Shown: piece after piece, positions 42,251-54,364 of the stretch
Position numbering within the stretch: position 1 is the stretch's first letter
Layout of the letters: every line of letters begins with the position of its first letter
Assembly (NCBI GenBank): GCA_016800925.1
Contig: JABCPU010000096.1
Location: 124,001 to 188,000 of the forward strand
Direction of reading: 5' to 3'
Origin: Suillus spraguei
Lineage: Eukaryota; Basidiomycota; Agaricomycetes; Boletales; Suillaceae
DNA: 64,000 nt
Translations under genes and position numbers: made by a program
The notes under the pieces: generated by a model
What the model was told of the DNA's origin: nothing
What the model saw: only the letters and a program-made list of their open reading frames with translations
Database searches by the model: none

Positions 42251-43893
42251 ATGGAGTATTCGTCTGACGATATCGCAGCAGCGAGGAGCCTACAGTTCTC
42301 TATGGTACGTATCCTTATCGAAATGAGGGGGAATAATACTTGACAATTCATGTTCCATTAGTACATATACAGTGCGTACCGTCTGAATTCCTTATTCCTG
42401 CCCTAACACAACTCGTTCAGCATCAATTGCTACATTCTGGGTAGGCTTATCCTGATCTATTTACCTCCGTTGTTAAACTCGTATATCCAGATCTATGATT
42501 ATGCATGTACACTTCATGAAGAGGTAATACGCCCGTCCCATAATACGCCTTGGTTCTTATATCCACAATATCCTATGTAAAGTGGACGTTTTTGCTTCGA
42601 TCTCACTGGGGCAAGGTCAAATGCCTGTATATTGTTACACGGTACCTCCCCTTTATCCCCCTCTCTATGGTTCTATGGAGTGCGTTCCGCTCCAGCACAC
42701 ATTACACCGATCATGAATTGACATTTGTTCTTCAGTGAGTATTAACCCAGGTGTATGTGATGCTGTGGACAGTTAATGAGAACGAACAACTTACTGCATG
42801 ACTTCGCCAGAGATGTCGGGTGTTGACCAATGTTAACTCAGGTACGTGTAAAGTGCATTCGTGTATGCACACCCTTGCTGAAGCCTACCACTTTTCTCTC
42901 ATAGGTCTTGGTATAGCATCAATTATTTTCTCCGAATGTACATCCCGTTCCTCGTAAAAATGTGTGTTTCTGTTCTGATTCATCCAGGTTTTTTCATCCT
43001 CAGAACATATGTACTTTGGAGCAAGAATAGAATCTTACTCATAGCCATGTTGTCCACCTTTTTCGTGAGTCCGAAATACACTCACCACACTAAAGTCAGT
43101 GGTAGATGCATCAGCCAGGTTCTTCTCGTGGCATGCTTCAGCGTTGCCTTCACCTCTACCGTCCCCGCAACATGTACTCGCTCTCACCTTACCTCTGGCA
43201 TTCCACAACCACTAAAACACTCTGTTCACTTCCGCAGATACGAGTAGCGCAATTCCGGGCATCACGGGGTGCTACCAGAGTTCAACAAATTTCCGGCTCT
43301 TTATACCGTTTCTTCTCCTTACTGTGTTCGAACTGGGTGGGTAACCAGGAGAATATACCCGTGCAAGCGCACGCTGATAGACACTCCACCAGGACTCATG
43401 ATCCTTACGCTCATACGCGCCATGCAGAACTGGCGGATGAGCTCAAGCCGTCTGTACATTGTCTTGGTGAAACATAACATATTCTATTATGTATGCGGTC
43501 TTTGTGAGTTACCACTCGTATGCACCGTTTTTTGTACTCATCCATGATCATTCTCTTCCCTCAAGTACTCTCAGTGGCAAACATGCTCACATCACTGCTC
43601 CTTAATGTGCGTAAATATCTCAAACACATTTTATAATCGAGTCGTTGATGTTGCGCGCCCTAGTACTCCTACTACAACATGTTATATATGTATGCACCTC
43701 TACATCTTGTTATGTATTGCTACTAACAATACCCAAACTAATGTCCACATACAGTTTTGAGGTCATGATCCTTGCGATCCTCGCTACGCGCATGCACCTC
43801 GATCTTTTGCAGACGAACCGACGTACGCGCGGCTCTAGTGCCGTTGTGGGTATTCCAATGTCCGACTTGTCCTCTGTAAATGTTATGGTCTGA
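42251..43893 (+). CDS. DUF6533-type multi-spanning membrane protein, copy C
   Basis: This is the best-preserved copy. It starts MEYSSDDIAAARSLQF at 42251. Short exons follow (ASIATFW, IYDYACTLHEE) with 50-59 bp introns, then WTFLLRSHWGKVKCLYIVTRY, CRVLTNVNSG, GIASIIFSECTS, TYVLWSKNRILLIAMLSTFF (joined by an intron from about 42955 to 43006), hydrophobic exons with LMILTLIRAMQNW and SSRLYIVLVKHNIFYY, and the tail MHLDLLQTNRRTRGSS ending SSVNVMV before TGA 43891-43893. Polytopic membrane topology (about seven helices) is inferred from hydrophobic runs. The role is unknown. The exon chain is proposed from splice signals and comparison with copies A and E; the region 43090-43300 is the least certain. 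Confidence 0.68.
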
Positions 43894-44595
43894 TGTCTTG
43901 TCTTGTGGCTTATTCGGCGTGGTTCGTGGCGTGAGGTTTGGACTGTGCGAGATGACTAGTGGGGTTGGTAAGTTAGGAAAGAGAAGGTTTATTTATTTAC
44001 ATACTGCAACAAACAACCAAACTGTCAAGACGTGGTGCTCTGCGGGCTGTCCTATGTTCATGGTTTTCGTTCTGGATTCTGTAAGCGTCACCCCATCTAA
44101 CTAGATTCTAGAACGACATGGGAAGCATGTCCTTCAACAGTCTCTTGCCTCGCGATCTCGGAAACCTTTCCCAAGGTTTCTGGCACGCGAGTGAGTCGCT
44201 CCTCGGTATACTTAGTGTGTGATTCGTCAGCCACGATAGATACATGTCTATAGAGATATTAGCAACATATTATGGGCAGAAACCTCGGGGTTGAACAAGA
44301 TGGCTTGCTGAAACGTGAGTCATTGGCTGAGGATGACGTGGACCGAGATCCTTTGTGGTTACTAGTAGGAGCACTGTATTAATGAGACTCGAGTCCGACC
44401 GATTTACAAGTATGTCCAGCAAGCGTGTCCGTCTGGTGTGCTTCGCAACCTGGAATGTTCAAGTGTATATTGATGGAAGTTAGCCACTATCTACACAACG
44501 TTCTATTTTCATTATATGCAATGACAAGTCACTATAATCCATGTATTCAATTGGTCTACCGGAGGTGAGGCATACGTAAAGATAATCGCTAAAGG
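43894..44595 (-). other. Intergenic with one unassigned minus-strand frame
   Basis: At 44100-44250 the minus strand gives a coherent tail ETLGKVSEIARQETVEGHA ending in a stop near 44103, which could be the last exon of an unrecognised gene. Upstream exons were not found. The rest shows nothing supportable. Confidence 0.3.
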
Positions 44596-47258
44596 TTACC
44601 GTTTGCTGAGCGCAGCCCAACTCTCGGTATTTCTGAATGACTGTAGAAAACCATCGATATCTGATTCTGATTCCTTGGAGTTGATCAGCTTGCCTGCCCT
44701 TTTTGTCGATTGTCGTTGTCTACGTCGATTGAAGGTATGTATGTCAAGCACATCGAAACAATCCTCAACGAACTCCCACATAAGTGAATCTTTGTGCAAG
44801 CGTGCGGGAAGTTCTCTATCAGTCAGGAAAGATAACTTTTCCTTGCCACATGCCACAGCGCCTAGAGTGGCCCAATCGTCGAAGGGGCGCAATCCTCGTG
44901 GCAGAAGGACTCCCTCCTTGTAACGCAAGGAAATCCAGGCAAAGCACCACATAAATGACTCCAGATCATGGCGGTATGAGTGTTTAACTTCGCCTCGTTG
45001 ACCCGCTAGGGTGAGCAGTTCAAGCGCCATGAACGGCACCGTGCCCGTGCGCTCGTTGCCCCGAGGACCTGGGTCATCCGCCAGTGACGATAGATCGTAG
45101 TCGTTAAGAACACCTATCCGCTTCCCGTCTTTCCAGTACCACATCAGGTTTCCTGGGCTCACATCTCGATGATAGACCCCTTCTTTCCACAAAGTAAGGT
45201 GGCCTGCACGCTATGTCAACCAAGAACCTCATAAATGCGATGAAACACATACATAGGATACATTGATACCACACGTCGAAAAGCTCCTTGCCATGGAGCT
45301 CTGTGATTATCTGAAGTTTGCGAAATACGAGAATGTAGAGCACGCGGCTGCCGGTGGTAGGGTCTGGAACACCGAGCGCTTCTCGAATGGCGGAAGTGGG
45401 ATTGGTGAAGGTGTGGTGCCACAACAGCTCAGGAATATGGCCTCTTACAGAATCGTGCACCTTGGCGATCTCCTTAACCTTCTCCAAGATTTCCGGCTCG
45501 CTAGTGCGACTCGCCTCTCCCCAAAAGATCTTGGCCACCATCCCATCCTGGAAGTTGCCGTATTTCTTCGTGAGTGCTTCACTAGTGACAGGGACGACAT
45601 TGGTGGCCCGTCCTTGTAGTCCGTAGTGTGTTACTCTTTCGTCGTGGCTGGTGTGAAGCAACAGATCCACCTCTCCAAGTTCTTCATCCTTAATTTTGAA
45701 TTCGTGGCATTGTTTCCCCTCAACTTGAACTGGGTGGAAGTCCTTGTTTCGGCCCCAATCGTGAAGATCGAATCGTTGTAGAGCATACAACAACACCATA
45801 AATCGCGGAAGATCTTGAATGAAGTTGATGCCTGAGCATTGTAAGACCCCTTGCCGATCATAATACCATATCCACATTACATCGTCTGAAAAAGCTTTGG
45901 TAAGAGCGTGACGAATCTTGACAGACCAAACACTCACCGACGACGATAATATTTAGTAGATGATTGACTCCAAGATTGGACGCAAACATTTCGGCGGCAT
46001 ATAGACCCGCCTGGACGGTCACATCTAGGTTGTTGTCCGTGTCATCCAGATCCGTCTTGTATTTTTTCGCGGCAGATTTCAAAGGGTCTGTGGCCTTGCG
46101 CTTGGAGCTAGACCCGCCCTGGCAAGGTTCGCTAGCAGTAAGACCGGAAGATGGAACTGCAACTTGGCTGATTAAACGTGATCTTGAAATCATAAATCTG
46201 TCACTTACATGCAGAATCGGGCGCAGGTTGTGTTGCTGGGGTCTGCGAAGGGCTTGGCTCCGGAACTTTAACCTCAAGGTGATCCACCGGTAAATATTCT
46301 GGCTTTGTAGGGACACAGTCTTTCACTGTATATGAAGAGGGCGGTGGATTAATCCCTTTCGTCCTCCCTGGAGTCTTTCTCTTGAACTCGATGCAGGCTA
46401 GAACATCCTTCCAGGGGAGATCTTTCGGCTTTGCCGTTGCATTCGTGTCCATGTGAGCCTTGCGCTTCGTGTCGTACCTGGTGTCGTCCTTCTTGTCGTT
46501 CTTCACGTCGTCTTTCTGTTTTCCCTTCTTGCTGCCTTTCACATCCTCGAAGGGAGCGCATGCGCTGTTCAAAGGAAGAATGACAAGGTCGGGCTTCCGG
46601 ACTGATTTTGCAGTCTGGTGCATTTGGTGCATGGGCATATCGTTCTGCTGACAGATCATGTCCACAGCGGAGACAGGAGCACGCATCCCGTCAACCTTGA
46701 TATCTTCAAGACAAGCGAGCGCGGTGTTAGTGGCTCTTATGAAAGGGCTGTAGAACTTGTTTTCTACTCCTGGACGTACGCTTGTAACCGTTATAAGCAT
46801 GAAAACGCTTGATCAGCGAACTTCGAACAAGTACTAACTATTCGTTGAGGGCTGTGTGGACGTCTGAAGACTTTACAAGTGGAGTGGAGGCCTGTCCATT
46901 GCAAACTGGCAAAACTGCCTTTAGGCACTTTTGCAAGAGCTCAGGCTGTTTAGTCTCGGAAGCGGAAGAAGCGCGCTGCAAGAGAACTTGCAGCATGGTG
47001 TCTGCCTTGCACTCCTTAACCTGCTCGATATCGCGTTGGATCCATGGACCGACGTTCTTAACCCTTGATAGAATGTCAGGTACTACTCGATAAGAACAGG
47101 AAATGTGCCTACTTGACGCCAATCACGCTGATGTTCTCGCTGACGACGCTAGCCCCACGGCTGTTTGGGGTAGATTCTATTATGCTAGCACCATGAGCTG
47201 ATGCATTGGCGCGTGGCGGAGTAGACGATGTGCCAGCAGTCTCGCCAGCGGGGGACAT
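44596..47258 (-). CDS. FunK1-type fungal protein kinase
   Basis: ATG 47258-47256 (MSPAGETAGTSSTPPRA) begins a multi-exon gene. N-terminal exons read VGPWIQRDIEQVKECKAD and KPDLVILPLNS, then a Lys/Asp-rich linker (about 46340-46560), LPVDHLEVKVPEPSP, and the exon MSVWSVKIRHALTKAF-like at about 45870. The kinase core follows: VAKIFWGEASRTSEPEIL (ATP-lysine region), ELLWHH, then YHRDVSPGNLMW (catalytic HRD) and NDYDLSS (DFG equivalent), TGTVPFMALELL and HDLESFMWCFAW. These are FunK1 hallmarks, a kinase family expanded in multicellular basidiomycetes and of unknown substrate. The C-terminus is Arg-rich and ends ESWAALSKR. Catalytic residues are present. Introns were placed only approximately. Confidence 0.88.
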
Positions 47259-48787
47259 AATTCAAGGATTTGTTGTTACGCTGACTGAGCGCAGTGGGCA
47301 GGACTGGTGAAGTGTAGAGAACTAAGGAGACAAAGAAAGACGACCACTTCCTGCTTGCCTTATATCTGGTCGTCCAATGTGGCGCAAGTGTGGTAGAACC
47401 ATCAATCAATCTAATGTGGATTGATGTGGCGGTTGTGGACCTACAGTACTTTTGACTCCGACGACGCGTTCCAACACGCTCACGTGACACTGGCTTGTAT
47501 CAGTCTGGATGATAGTAGTGGCATTAGTTCATGTTTTTTTGTTAAGGACTTTTCTACTACACAAATGTTGTCCTGTAATATTTAGTGACGCAATTTAAAC
47601 TCATCAGGATCATCGGGCTTGTACTACTATACTACAGCCCATAGGAAAAAAGTTTATTTGATTCAAGAAGTCTTCTAGGAATCCTGATTTCGGAGTTTAT
47701 ATTCTCAGAGTGGACGTGGCGGAGTCCGACGCTCGCGCCATGGTTCAGAGAAGAGGTAGGAATGGCGTTCAAAGTAGATCTCAGAAAACTGCATTTCCGT
47801 TGGGTCCATCCACTATAATGCCAATTTTATGTTTTGTTCTGATGATGTACCAGAAGGCGTTGCGGGCGCAACAACTAGTGACATCTACAAAGGTTTGTAT
47901 CATACTATTTCTACCGAAGGTAGCTAATGACCCAGATTATCAGGGGTTGTTATATTTAAATATGCATGGAAAGCCTGCAATATTTTACACTGGATCTGCT
48001 CGAAATGACTAATGATTCAGAGCGATGACACATGACGAAACGAAGTACCCCCAGTCCTGATGAATTCAAGCCCCAACAATTTCTCCATGATGATGGGTCC
48101 CTCACCAGCGACACGATATTTCTGGTTTTGGCTGGGGTTGCTGGATCAGATGTGGTGATCACATGTTCATGTTTAGTGCTTCTTTACTCTCTACTGAAAG
48201 CCGCCGGTCGGTGTGGGACGACATGAGACACGTCACTCTGGATCGCGATGGCGAGCTTTCTGGCCCTTTTCTCGACTCACAAGGCTTTTGATGATCACGG
48301 CATGGACATCCCAGCCATTCCAAAGTTTTCCACTGGGGTCATCGTGTTTGTAGAATCTTATTTGCCTGAGGCTAGCCTGCTGATCTCTTATTATTTCAGT
48401 CATCCAGAATAATCTCCCTGCCGTATTGTCCCGCGATTCCCGTGTACACCTGCGATATTGACTGGGTTAGGTCCGTTATCACCATTGCCTCGGATTTCTG
48501 ACGGATTGACATGGTAGCAGGGAAATCATGATCATGCTATGTAGGGTATCTATATCATGTACAGTAGCCCACGGAGGTAACTTTCTACTTTGACTATGCA
48601 GCAGCGATTGACACGTGACAAATAAGGCTATTAATTTAGTTCAACTTCATCTTATAACTTCTCGCCATCGTGTTCAAAACCTGACACTTTCTAGGTCCTG
48701 TAGCTTCTAATTCTTCTTTAGTATGACAGACAAGATATCTCTGAAACCAGCACTTGCAGCTCTGACGAGCTCCAGACTCCATCGTCA
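47259..48787. other. Intergenic stretch
   Basis: It carries the FunK1 promoter at its left end. Open frames at 47710-48226 have no motif or splice continuity, and no repeat was recognised. Confidence 0.45.
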
Positions 48788-49063
48788 ATGACTGCGCTCA
48801 CGGTAATAGATCAAGACAACCTAGAAGAAGGAGAGATTTCCGAGGAAGACGTATCAAGTACTGCTTCAAGTCCTCCCCGAATCGTGGGCCAGCTGCCGAA
48901 TATATCAAGGGGCACAAGTCTTTCTTCTGAATCTGTTCAGAGCACCAGTGTATCTTCTCCCTCAATTACTGCTGCGGCTCGACCGCGACATCGACGATAC
49001 CGCAATATTTGGATATGGGACCTAGTGTGTCAACGCTTCTGTTCCTCTGTAAACGTCGACTAA
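48788..49063 (+). CDS. Small hypothetical protein, acidic/Ser-rich
   Basis: A 91-residue frame begins MTALTVIDQDNLEEGEISEE, continues Ser-rich (SSESVQSTSVSSPS) and ends with a basic segment RPRHRRYRNIWIW. The EEGEISEE string is common in disordered nuclear proteins. It may be an isolated 5' exon of a lost gene. No downstream exon was found before the repeat at 49298. Confidence 0.35.
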   Translation: MTALTVIDQDNLEEGEISEEDVSSTASSPPRIVGQLPNISRGTSLSSESVQSTSVSSPSITAAARPRHRRYRNIWIWDLVCQRFCSSVNVD

Positions 49064-49297
49064 AGCTTTCTTCGTAGTGACTCGGCAAGACCTGGATCAC
49101 ACCAAGAACCTCGTACTACATTGTATCACTAATATCTACGCCTTCAGACGGCGTCACCGTCCCTGCCCCAGCACGGACCATTGCACAGTATTGACACTAC
49201 ATAGACAAGGCAAATACACGTAGCAAAGTACAATGTAGTGTCCACCATAGGGCCCCGCCTCGAAGGACAATAAACAAGGATTTTTTATAAAAAAATA

Positions 49298-49560
49298 CTC
49301 GGCAGTCTCAGCGAAGAGCATCGTGAGTCAATTCAACAAGGATGTTGAAGACAGGATGGCATGCGGGAGCAGTAGAATGAACATGAATGCAATACTGAGA
49401 GGTGGCTGGGAGCGATAACGGGTTGAGGAATAAGAGGGCTTGCCAAGGGCAGCAGAGACTCGGCAGTCTCTGCAAGGAGGATAGTGCATCAACTCGATAG
49501 GGTGGTGTGCGAGAGTAGTGGGGAATATGGGGAGACAATGTGGAAACCACGCACAGGATA
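49298..49560 (+). repeat. Dispersed non-coding repeat R2
   Basis: It is the partner of 41007-41345 in the same orientation. It contains its own internal duplication: ACTCGGCAGTCTC occurs at about 49299 and again at 49469. It has no coding frame. Confidence 0.7.
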
Positions 49561-49645
49561 GTACTAAGGAGGTGATCAGGCTGGATGGCACTCTGCTGGA
49601 CGCTGCTGAAATGGGCTTCGTGGGCTTTGTTTCCATGCCAGTTCA

Positions 49646-51659
49646 CTAAGTTTTCATCGTGGCTGCATGCTTTGATTCCAAACGACCAAGCATCACTTGT
49701 ACATATGCAGCATCCTGTCCTTCCCAATCTAGCTCAGACGAAGGTCCCCAGCGTTCTTCGACCTTCTTCGCCAGGTCCCGCCGTCCGAACCTCAGTAACG
49801 AGAGTATGACGGCTCGTTGCGCCGACTCAAGCGCACCCACAACCCATGAATGATGTGCACTCGAGGAATCCCCCGCAAAGTGCAATCTACCATCAGCAGC
49901 AGGACGTGCGAGGTACGGATACAGGTGACGGAACTGCCCTGGCTCAAATGTTGCAAATGCCCCACCAGAGAATGTATTATTTCTCCAGTTATATGCATGG
50001 TGCGTGATGTACTGCGCCACCAAAAAGCCGTAGGTGATCCCAGATCTGGCGTGCAAACGAGCAAGGTCTCGCAATACGACTTCCCGAAGCCATGACTCCC
50101 CAGAAGGCGAGTCCTTGTTAATCAGGGTACCTATACGTTGGGCCTCCTGACCAATTGTGTATGAGGCGAGGAGCACGGCTGGCTCCTTCAGGTCATCGTG
50201 TATGTTGTAAGATGGATAGCAACACGTGCGGATAGGGATATCACTGAACGATGTACCGCCCTCTGTTATGCCGCACCTTGTGATCCACCATGGGGTCTTG
50301 AACTTGATCGCGACCTTGCAGGATGTATTGTATCCCAAACAACGCAGGGCATCTCTTTGCGCAGGGTGCAGCTCGGCGTCAACGAGATCCATGTTTTGTA
50401 AGCAACCCAAGGGAGCGGTGTTGAAAATTGAGTCATACTGACGGGCGGATGATTGACCCGATAGAGTAACGAGCTTGACTTCCACTTTGGCATTGACATG
50501 ATTCAAAGCGATGCGAGTGGCTGTAGTGTCATACTCGGGTTTATGGGGAGCAATCCTGTTCAGCATAGCAGAAACTACAACTGATGAGCCGCCTTCTATG
50601 CACTTCCACTCATACTCCTCCAGATCGTTGAACTCCGAGCTCAGAATGATATACTCAGTAAAAGCTTGGTCAAAGAAGTCGCTGGAGCTGATATGAACTT
50701 CAGTGCAATTCATGGTGAAGTCAAAGCAACTCGTACTAATTATTGGTCGCCAGCCATTGACTGGTATGATAATCAAGCTGCCTAATGATCATTTAATACA
50801 AACAATAGAGAATTATTGGAGCACAGACTCACATGTGCACGCGCAGGTATTCTCTGGTAGAGTAGTTGTCTACCTCCATGAGTTTTTTGAAACCTTGCTC
50901 AAAGTCTTCCCTCAAAAGCTGCACGTAGGGTGCCGACGCCTGCTGAAAGATTTTCTTGACTCCGACAGTCACATACCTGAATTCAAATATCAGTATCCGT
51001 TCGTGTAAGAGAAAAGAGCAACCTCATACTTGTCTAGGACCATACCACCATTCGTGAGGCTGAACCTATATGGGTCGTAGTCTGAAGTGTCCATAGGCGG
51101 ACCCAAAATGTCATTGAACATCGCCGGAGTATTCTTACCATCCGTATAGTAAGGAATTAAGGGAACATTCAAATCTTTGAATAGAGCAAATACTCTGATG
51201 TCCGTGTTAGAATTGTATCCAGAACCAAAATGGTGACCCTGCTTACTTGTTCATCATCGGAAATTTGCACCAACGCATGGCCCCAACGTCATAGTAGTCA
51301 TGAGGAGCCTCGCTAAATCTATGAGTATACAAGCGTCCCCCAGCACGGTCCGAGGCTTCCACAAGATCAAACGGTATATCAAGTTCTTTGAGAATCATGG
51401 CGATATACAGCCCAGCTACTCCAGCACCAATAATACAGAATTTGACATCCAAAGGAACGCTATCATCCAGATGAGCTCCTTCTTCAGAAGGATAGTTGGA
51501 GGTATCGCCCGAGAAGCCGGCACCACCTAGGCCTGAGGGATGAATAGGTAACTCTATATCGTGGGACTCACGGCGGAGAATACAAAGTTGGCGGGAAATG
51601 CTGTCGTGAATGAGTTGACGAGCGTACCGTGCTGTAAACGACAGTTCGCCAACTGTCAT
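49646..51659 (-). CDS. FAD-dependent L-amino-acid oxidase / amine oxidase family
   Basis: ATG 51659-51657 (MTVGELSFTARYARQL) starts exon 1, which carries the dinucleotide-binding motif KFCIIGAGVAGLYIAM followed by VEASDRAGGRLYTH and a GAMRW motif. Exon 2 reads VFALFKDLNVPLIPYYTD with TNGGMVLDK. Exon 3 includes VKKIFQQASAPYVQLLRED. The last exon (to 49646) holds WKCIEGGSSVVVSAML, FNTAPLGCL, VAIKFKTPWW, GGAFATFEPGQF and the FAD-closing LHFAGDSSSAHHSWVVGALE. The fold and motifs are those of L-amino-acid oxidase-like flavoproteins, which deaminate amino acids with release of H2O2 and ammonia. No signal peptide is evident. It appears intact, with introns of about 50-60 bp. Confidence 0.88.
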
Positions 51660-52444
51660 GGTGATCACGAAGAGGATACTGGAGTAGAGAGCTATAAGGA
51701 CTAGTGAGAAAAGTTATATTTTCTTATCTACAACATCGAACGATACCACGGTCCGAAGCACTAGGAAAATGCGCAGTGATGCGACGTTCAAAACTTGATT
51801 TGAACTAGCATGTTCACTCCAAGAATTGGAAATGCAATCGTTCAACACCGCTTTGATCTAATCGTTTTTGGTTGCCAGTCAAGGTCCTTTCTATCGCCGT
51901 ACAATCATTGTGTCCATTCACACTTGAAAGAGGTTCAAAATTTAATCTGCTTCCAAAGCCTGAGGTAGCTTTGCGTTTCAAGTGACAAGTTCAACAACAT
52001 CAGAAGCTTTTATCAGGTGCGTTTTTCGTCTACCATGCAGTCTTACTTACCAAAGACTTGACATGCAACATGAATCTTTTGTTAAGTCGCTCCCGGCCAG
52101 TGCATGATCCAGTGAACTGCGGAACGCCCCATCATGATCATCAAGTCGAGCCTGCAACTGGAATGATATCCCTGTACTTTACGGCACCACCTTGACGACA
52201 CCAAAGGAGATGAGGAGCTGCATGATGTGTGGATGGGACACATTTACCTCTGTTCGCATCTATCTTACCTCTATTGTTTCTTAACTAACTTGACGCTTTT
52301 CTGTTTCTTAAACCTACTTCACCTTGTTGGTATTTACTGATCGTTGCACGACTGTATATGGTATACTTGACGTGCGTCCTGTCACCGTCCATACTTCAGC
52401 GTTTTCTCATCACTCGCTGAGGCATTCCAGTGTACGACCTCTAG
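51660..52444 (+). promoter_or_regulatory. LAAO 5' flank merging into duplicated flank of copy D
   Basis: From about 51780 the sequence follows the same order of blocks as the 5' flanks of copies C and E. The left 120 bases hold the promoter of the oxidase gene. No other gene is visible. Confidence 0.5.
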
Positions 52445-53130
52445 ATGGAGATTTTACCTCACGATATCGCAGGAGCGAAGAGTTTGCAGTTCCTCACGGT
52501 GCTTCTCCTTGCCAATTCAAGGGCGAATGATACTTAACTAATAACGATTCAACATAGCATCGATCGCTACATTTTTGGTAGGCTTATTTCAATTCATCTA
52601 CGCCTGCTATTAAATTTTTTCATCCAGATTTAACATTATGCATATTCACTTCATGAAGAGGTAATACACCTGTTCCGTGATATACCTCGGTTCCAATCTC
52701 TAAAATGTGCTATGCAAAGTGGACGTTTTTCCTTCGATCGCATTGGAGCAAGGTCAAAGGCCTATATATTGTTACACGATACCTCCCCTTTACCATCTTC
52801 GTCACAGTTCTGTGGAGTGCGTTCTGCTCCAGCACGCATTACCATGATGATGAATTAACACTTGTTCTTCAGAGTACTTACTGCATAACTTTGCCGGACA
52901 TGCCGGGTATTGACCAATGTTGGCTTATGTACGTGCAAAGTGCATTCATCTATGCACGTCCTTGCTGAAACCTACCACTTTTCTTCCATAGGTCTTGGTA
53001 TAGCAGCAGTCATTTTCTCCGCATGTACATCCCATTCCGCCGTGAAAATATGTTTCTGTTCTGATACACTGTTCTGGGCGGCGAAGCGGTATCAACAGGT
53101 TTGTAGTCTGCGACAGTGTCATCCCCATAT
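52445..53130 (+). pseudogene. DUF6533-type membrane protein, copy D, 3'-truncated
   Basis: It starts with a diverged N-terminus (MEILPHDIAGAKSLQF at 52445) and keeps the intron-exon order through WTFFLRSHWSKVKGLYIVTRY (about 52718-52790) and GIAAVIFSACTSHSA. It then loses homology at about 53075, where unrelated sequence begins. The C-terminal half of the family (LRTYVLW onwards) is absent. It is a pseudogene or the scar of a recombination event with copy E, whose duplicated flank begins just beyond. Confidence 0.7.
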
Positions 53131-53297
53131 TCAGGAATCAACCACTAGCTGTTATTGGCGGTGACGACTTTGCAGCAGAAGAAGCCACTATAGGACCTTT
53201 CAGCTCTCCTACCAAAGACAGACCTATATGACCATACACTAATTAGTATCAGATTCGACAAAGTACGGCTCTCATATGCTACAGCTCACACAGTTGC

Positions 53298-53609
53298 ATG
53301 GACCATCCTAACAGTCGTGACCAAATGTTGAGTCGAGTCGTCGATGGCGACCTCAGCACCAAAAACGTAAAACAGGTCAAGAACGCGGTCTCCCCGTGTG
53401 CGGACTGTTCTATGCAATTGGTAATTGAGTCAGCTACGACCCCCGTGCGTTCGCAGCTGCCAACAGACCCCGATGACTATATCATCACTGTCCCTGGAAT
53501 AACTCCGAAGATAAGAATCGAGGGCCTATTCATTGCTGCTGATGTACAGGATAAGAGGTACATACAGATGGCTGCGCTTGAAGCAGGGAAGCTTATTGGG
53601 GAAGAATAG
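53298..53609 (+). CDS. Hypothetical ORF in duplicated block
   Basis: A 104-residue frame begins MDHPNSRDQMLSRVVDGDL and includes VSPCADCSMQLVI and DDYIITVPGITPKIRIEG. A decayed relative exists at 41400-41559, also just upstream of a membrane-protein copy, so it belongs to the duplicated unit. No family is recognised. It may be a fragment of a larger gene. Confidence 0.35.
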   Translation: MDHPNSRDQMLSRVVDGDLSTKNVKQVKNAVSPCADCSMQLVIESATTPVRSQLPTDPDDYIITVPGITPKIRIEGLFIAADVQDKRYIQMAALEAGKLIGEE

Positions 53610-54364
53610 GATTAGAAGGTCAGATGTACCATCCGATGATTTCATTTGATTTCAAAGTTGTGCCAAACAAACAGTCACCTGACTTGTGTGTGGCTCTGCT
53701 TCATACGATACATTTCTTGACCCCCTGTACATTGAATTGTTCACTCGAAGAAATTGTGGTGCGCCTCTCGTTGATTGGGATACTATTCAAATAGGTGCTT
53801 CAAGTTCAATCTAATCGCCTTTGGATTGCGCTTTAAGTCAAGGCCCGTTCTGTCGCCCTACAATGTGTCCGTTCATACACAGGTCTGACCTCCCTCCAAG
53901 ATAGCTTTGCGTTTCAGGGACAACAATGCATCAAACTTCAAGTGTCAAAAGTTTTTATTAGGTGTGTTCTGCGTCTACTATGCTATGTAGTCTTACCAAA
54001 GACTTGACATACGGCATATGTGTCTTTTATCAAGTCGCCGCCCGGCCGGTGCATGCAGTGGACCGTTCTGTGAAGCGCTCCATCATGATCATCAAACCAA
54101 GCTTGCGACTGGAATGATATGCCAGTATCTCATGGCATCATCTAAACCTTGATGGGTTCTCGGCTCATTGATAGGCGCCTCTGTTGGTATCCATCTTACC
54201 TAACTTGATGCTTTTCTATATCTTGCACCTTCTTCGCCTTACTACACAGTGCACATCAGGCAGGCCACTGGTCCTTATATAACCACACTGATAGTCTTAC
54301 TACTTAACCCGCCGTCAATACCTCACTGTTTTCTCATCACTCGTTGACACGGTTCCAGCATACA
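53610..54364 (+). promoter_or_regulatory. Conserved 5' flank of membrane-protein copy E
   Basis: It is homologous to the flanks of copies C and D. Near 53665 it contains a GTGCCAAACAAACAGTCAC string shared with the SSR4 upstream region (36641), another hint that SSR4-adjacent DNA was captured in the duplicated unit. Confidence 0.5.

Noticed and set aside
47710..48226. Two plus-strand frames of 64-100 residues
   Set aside because: They show no motif, no splice continuity and no similarity to neighbours. They were left out as chance frames.
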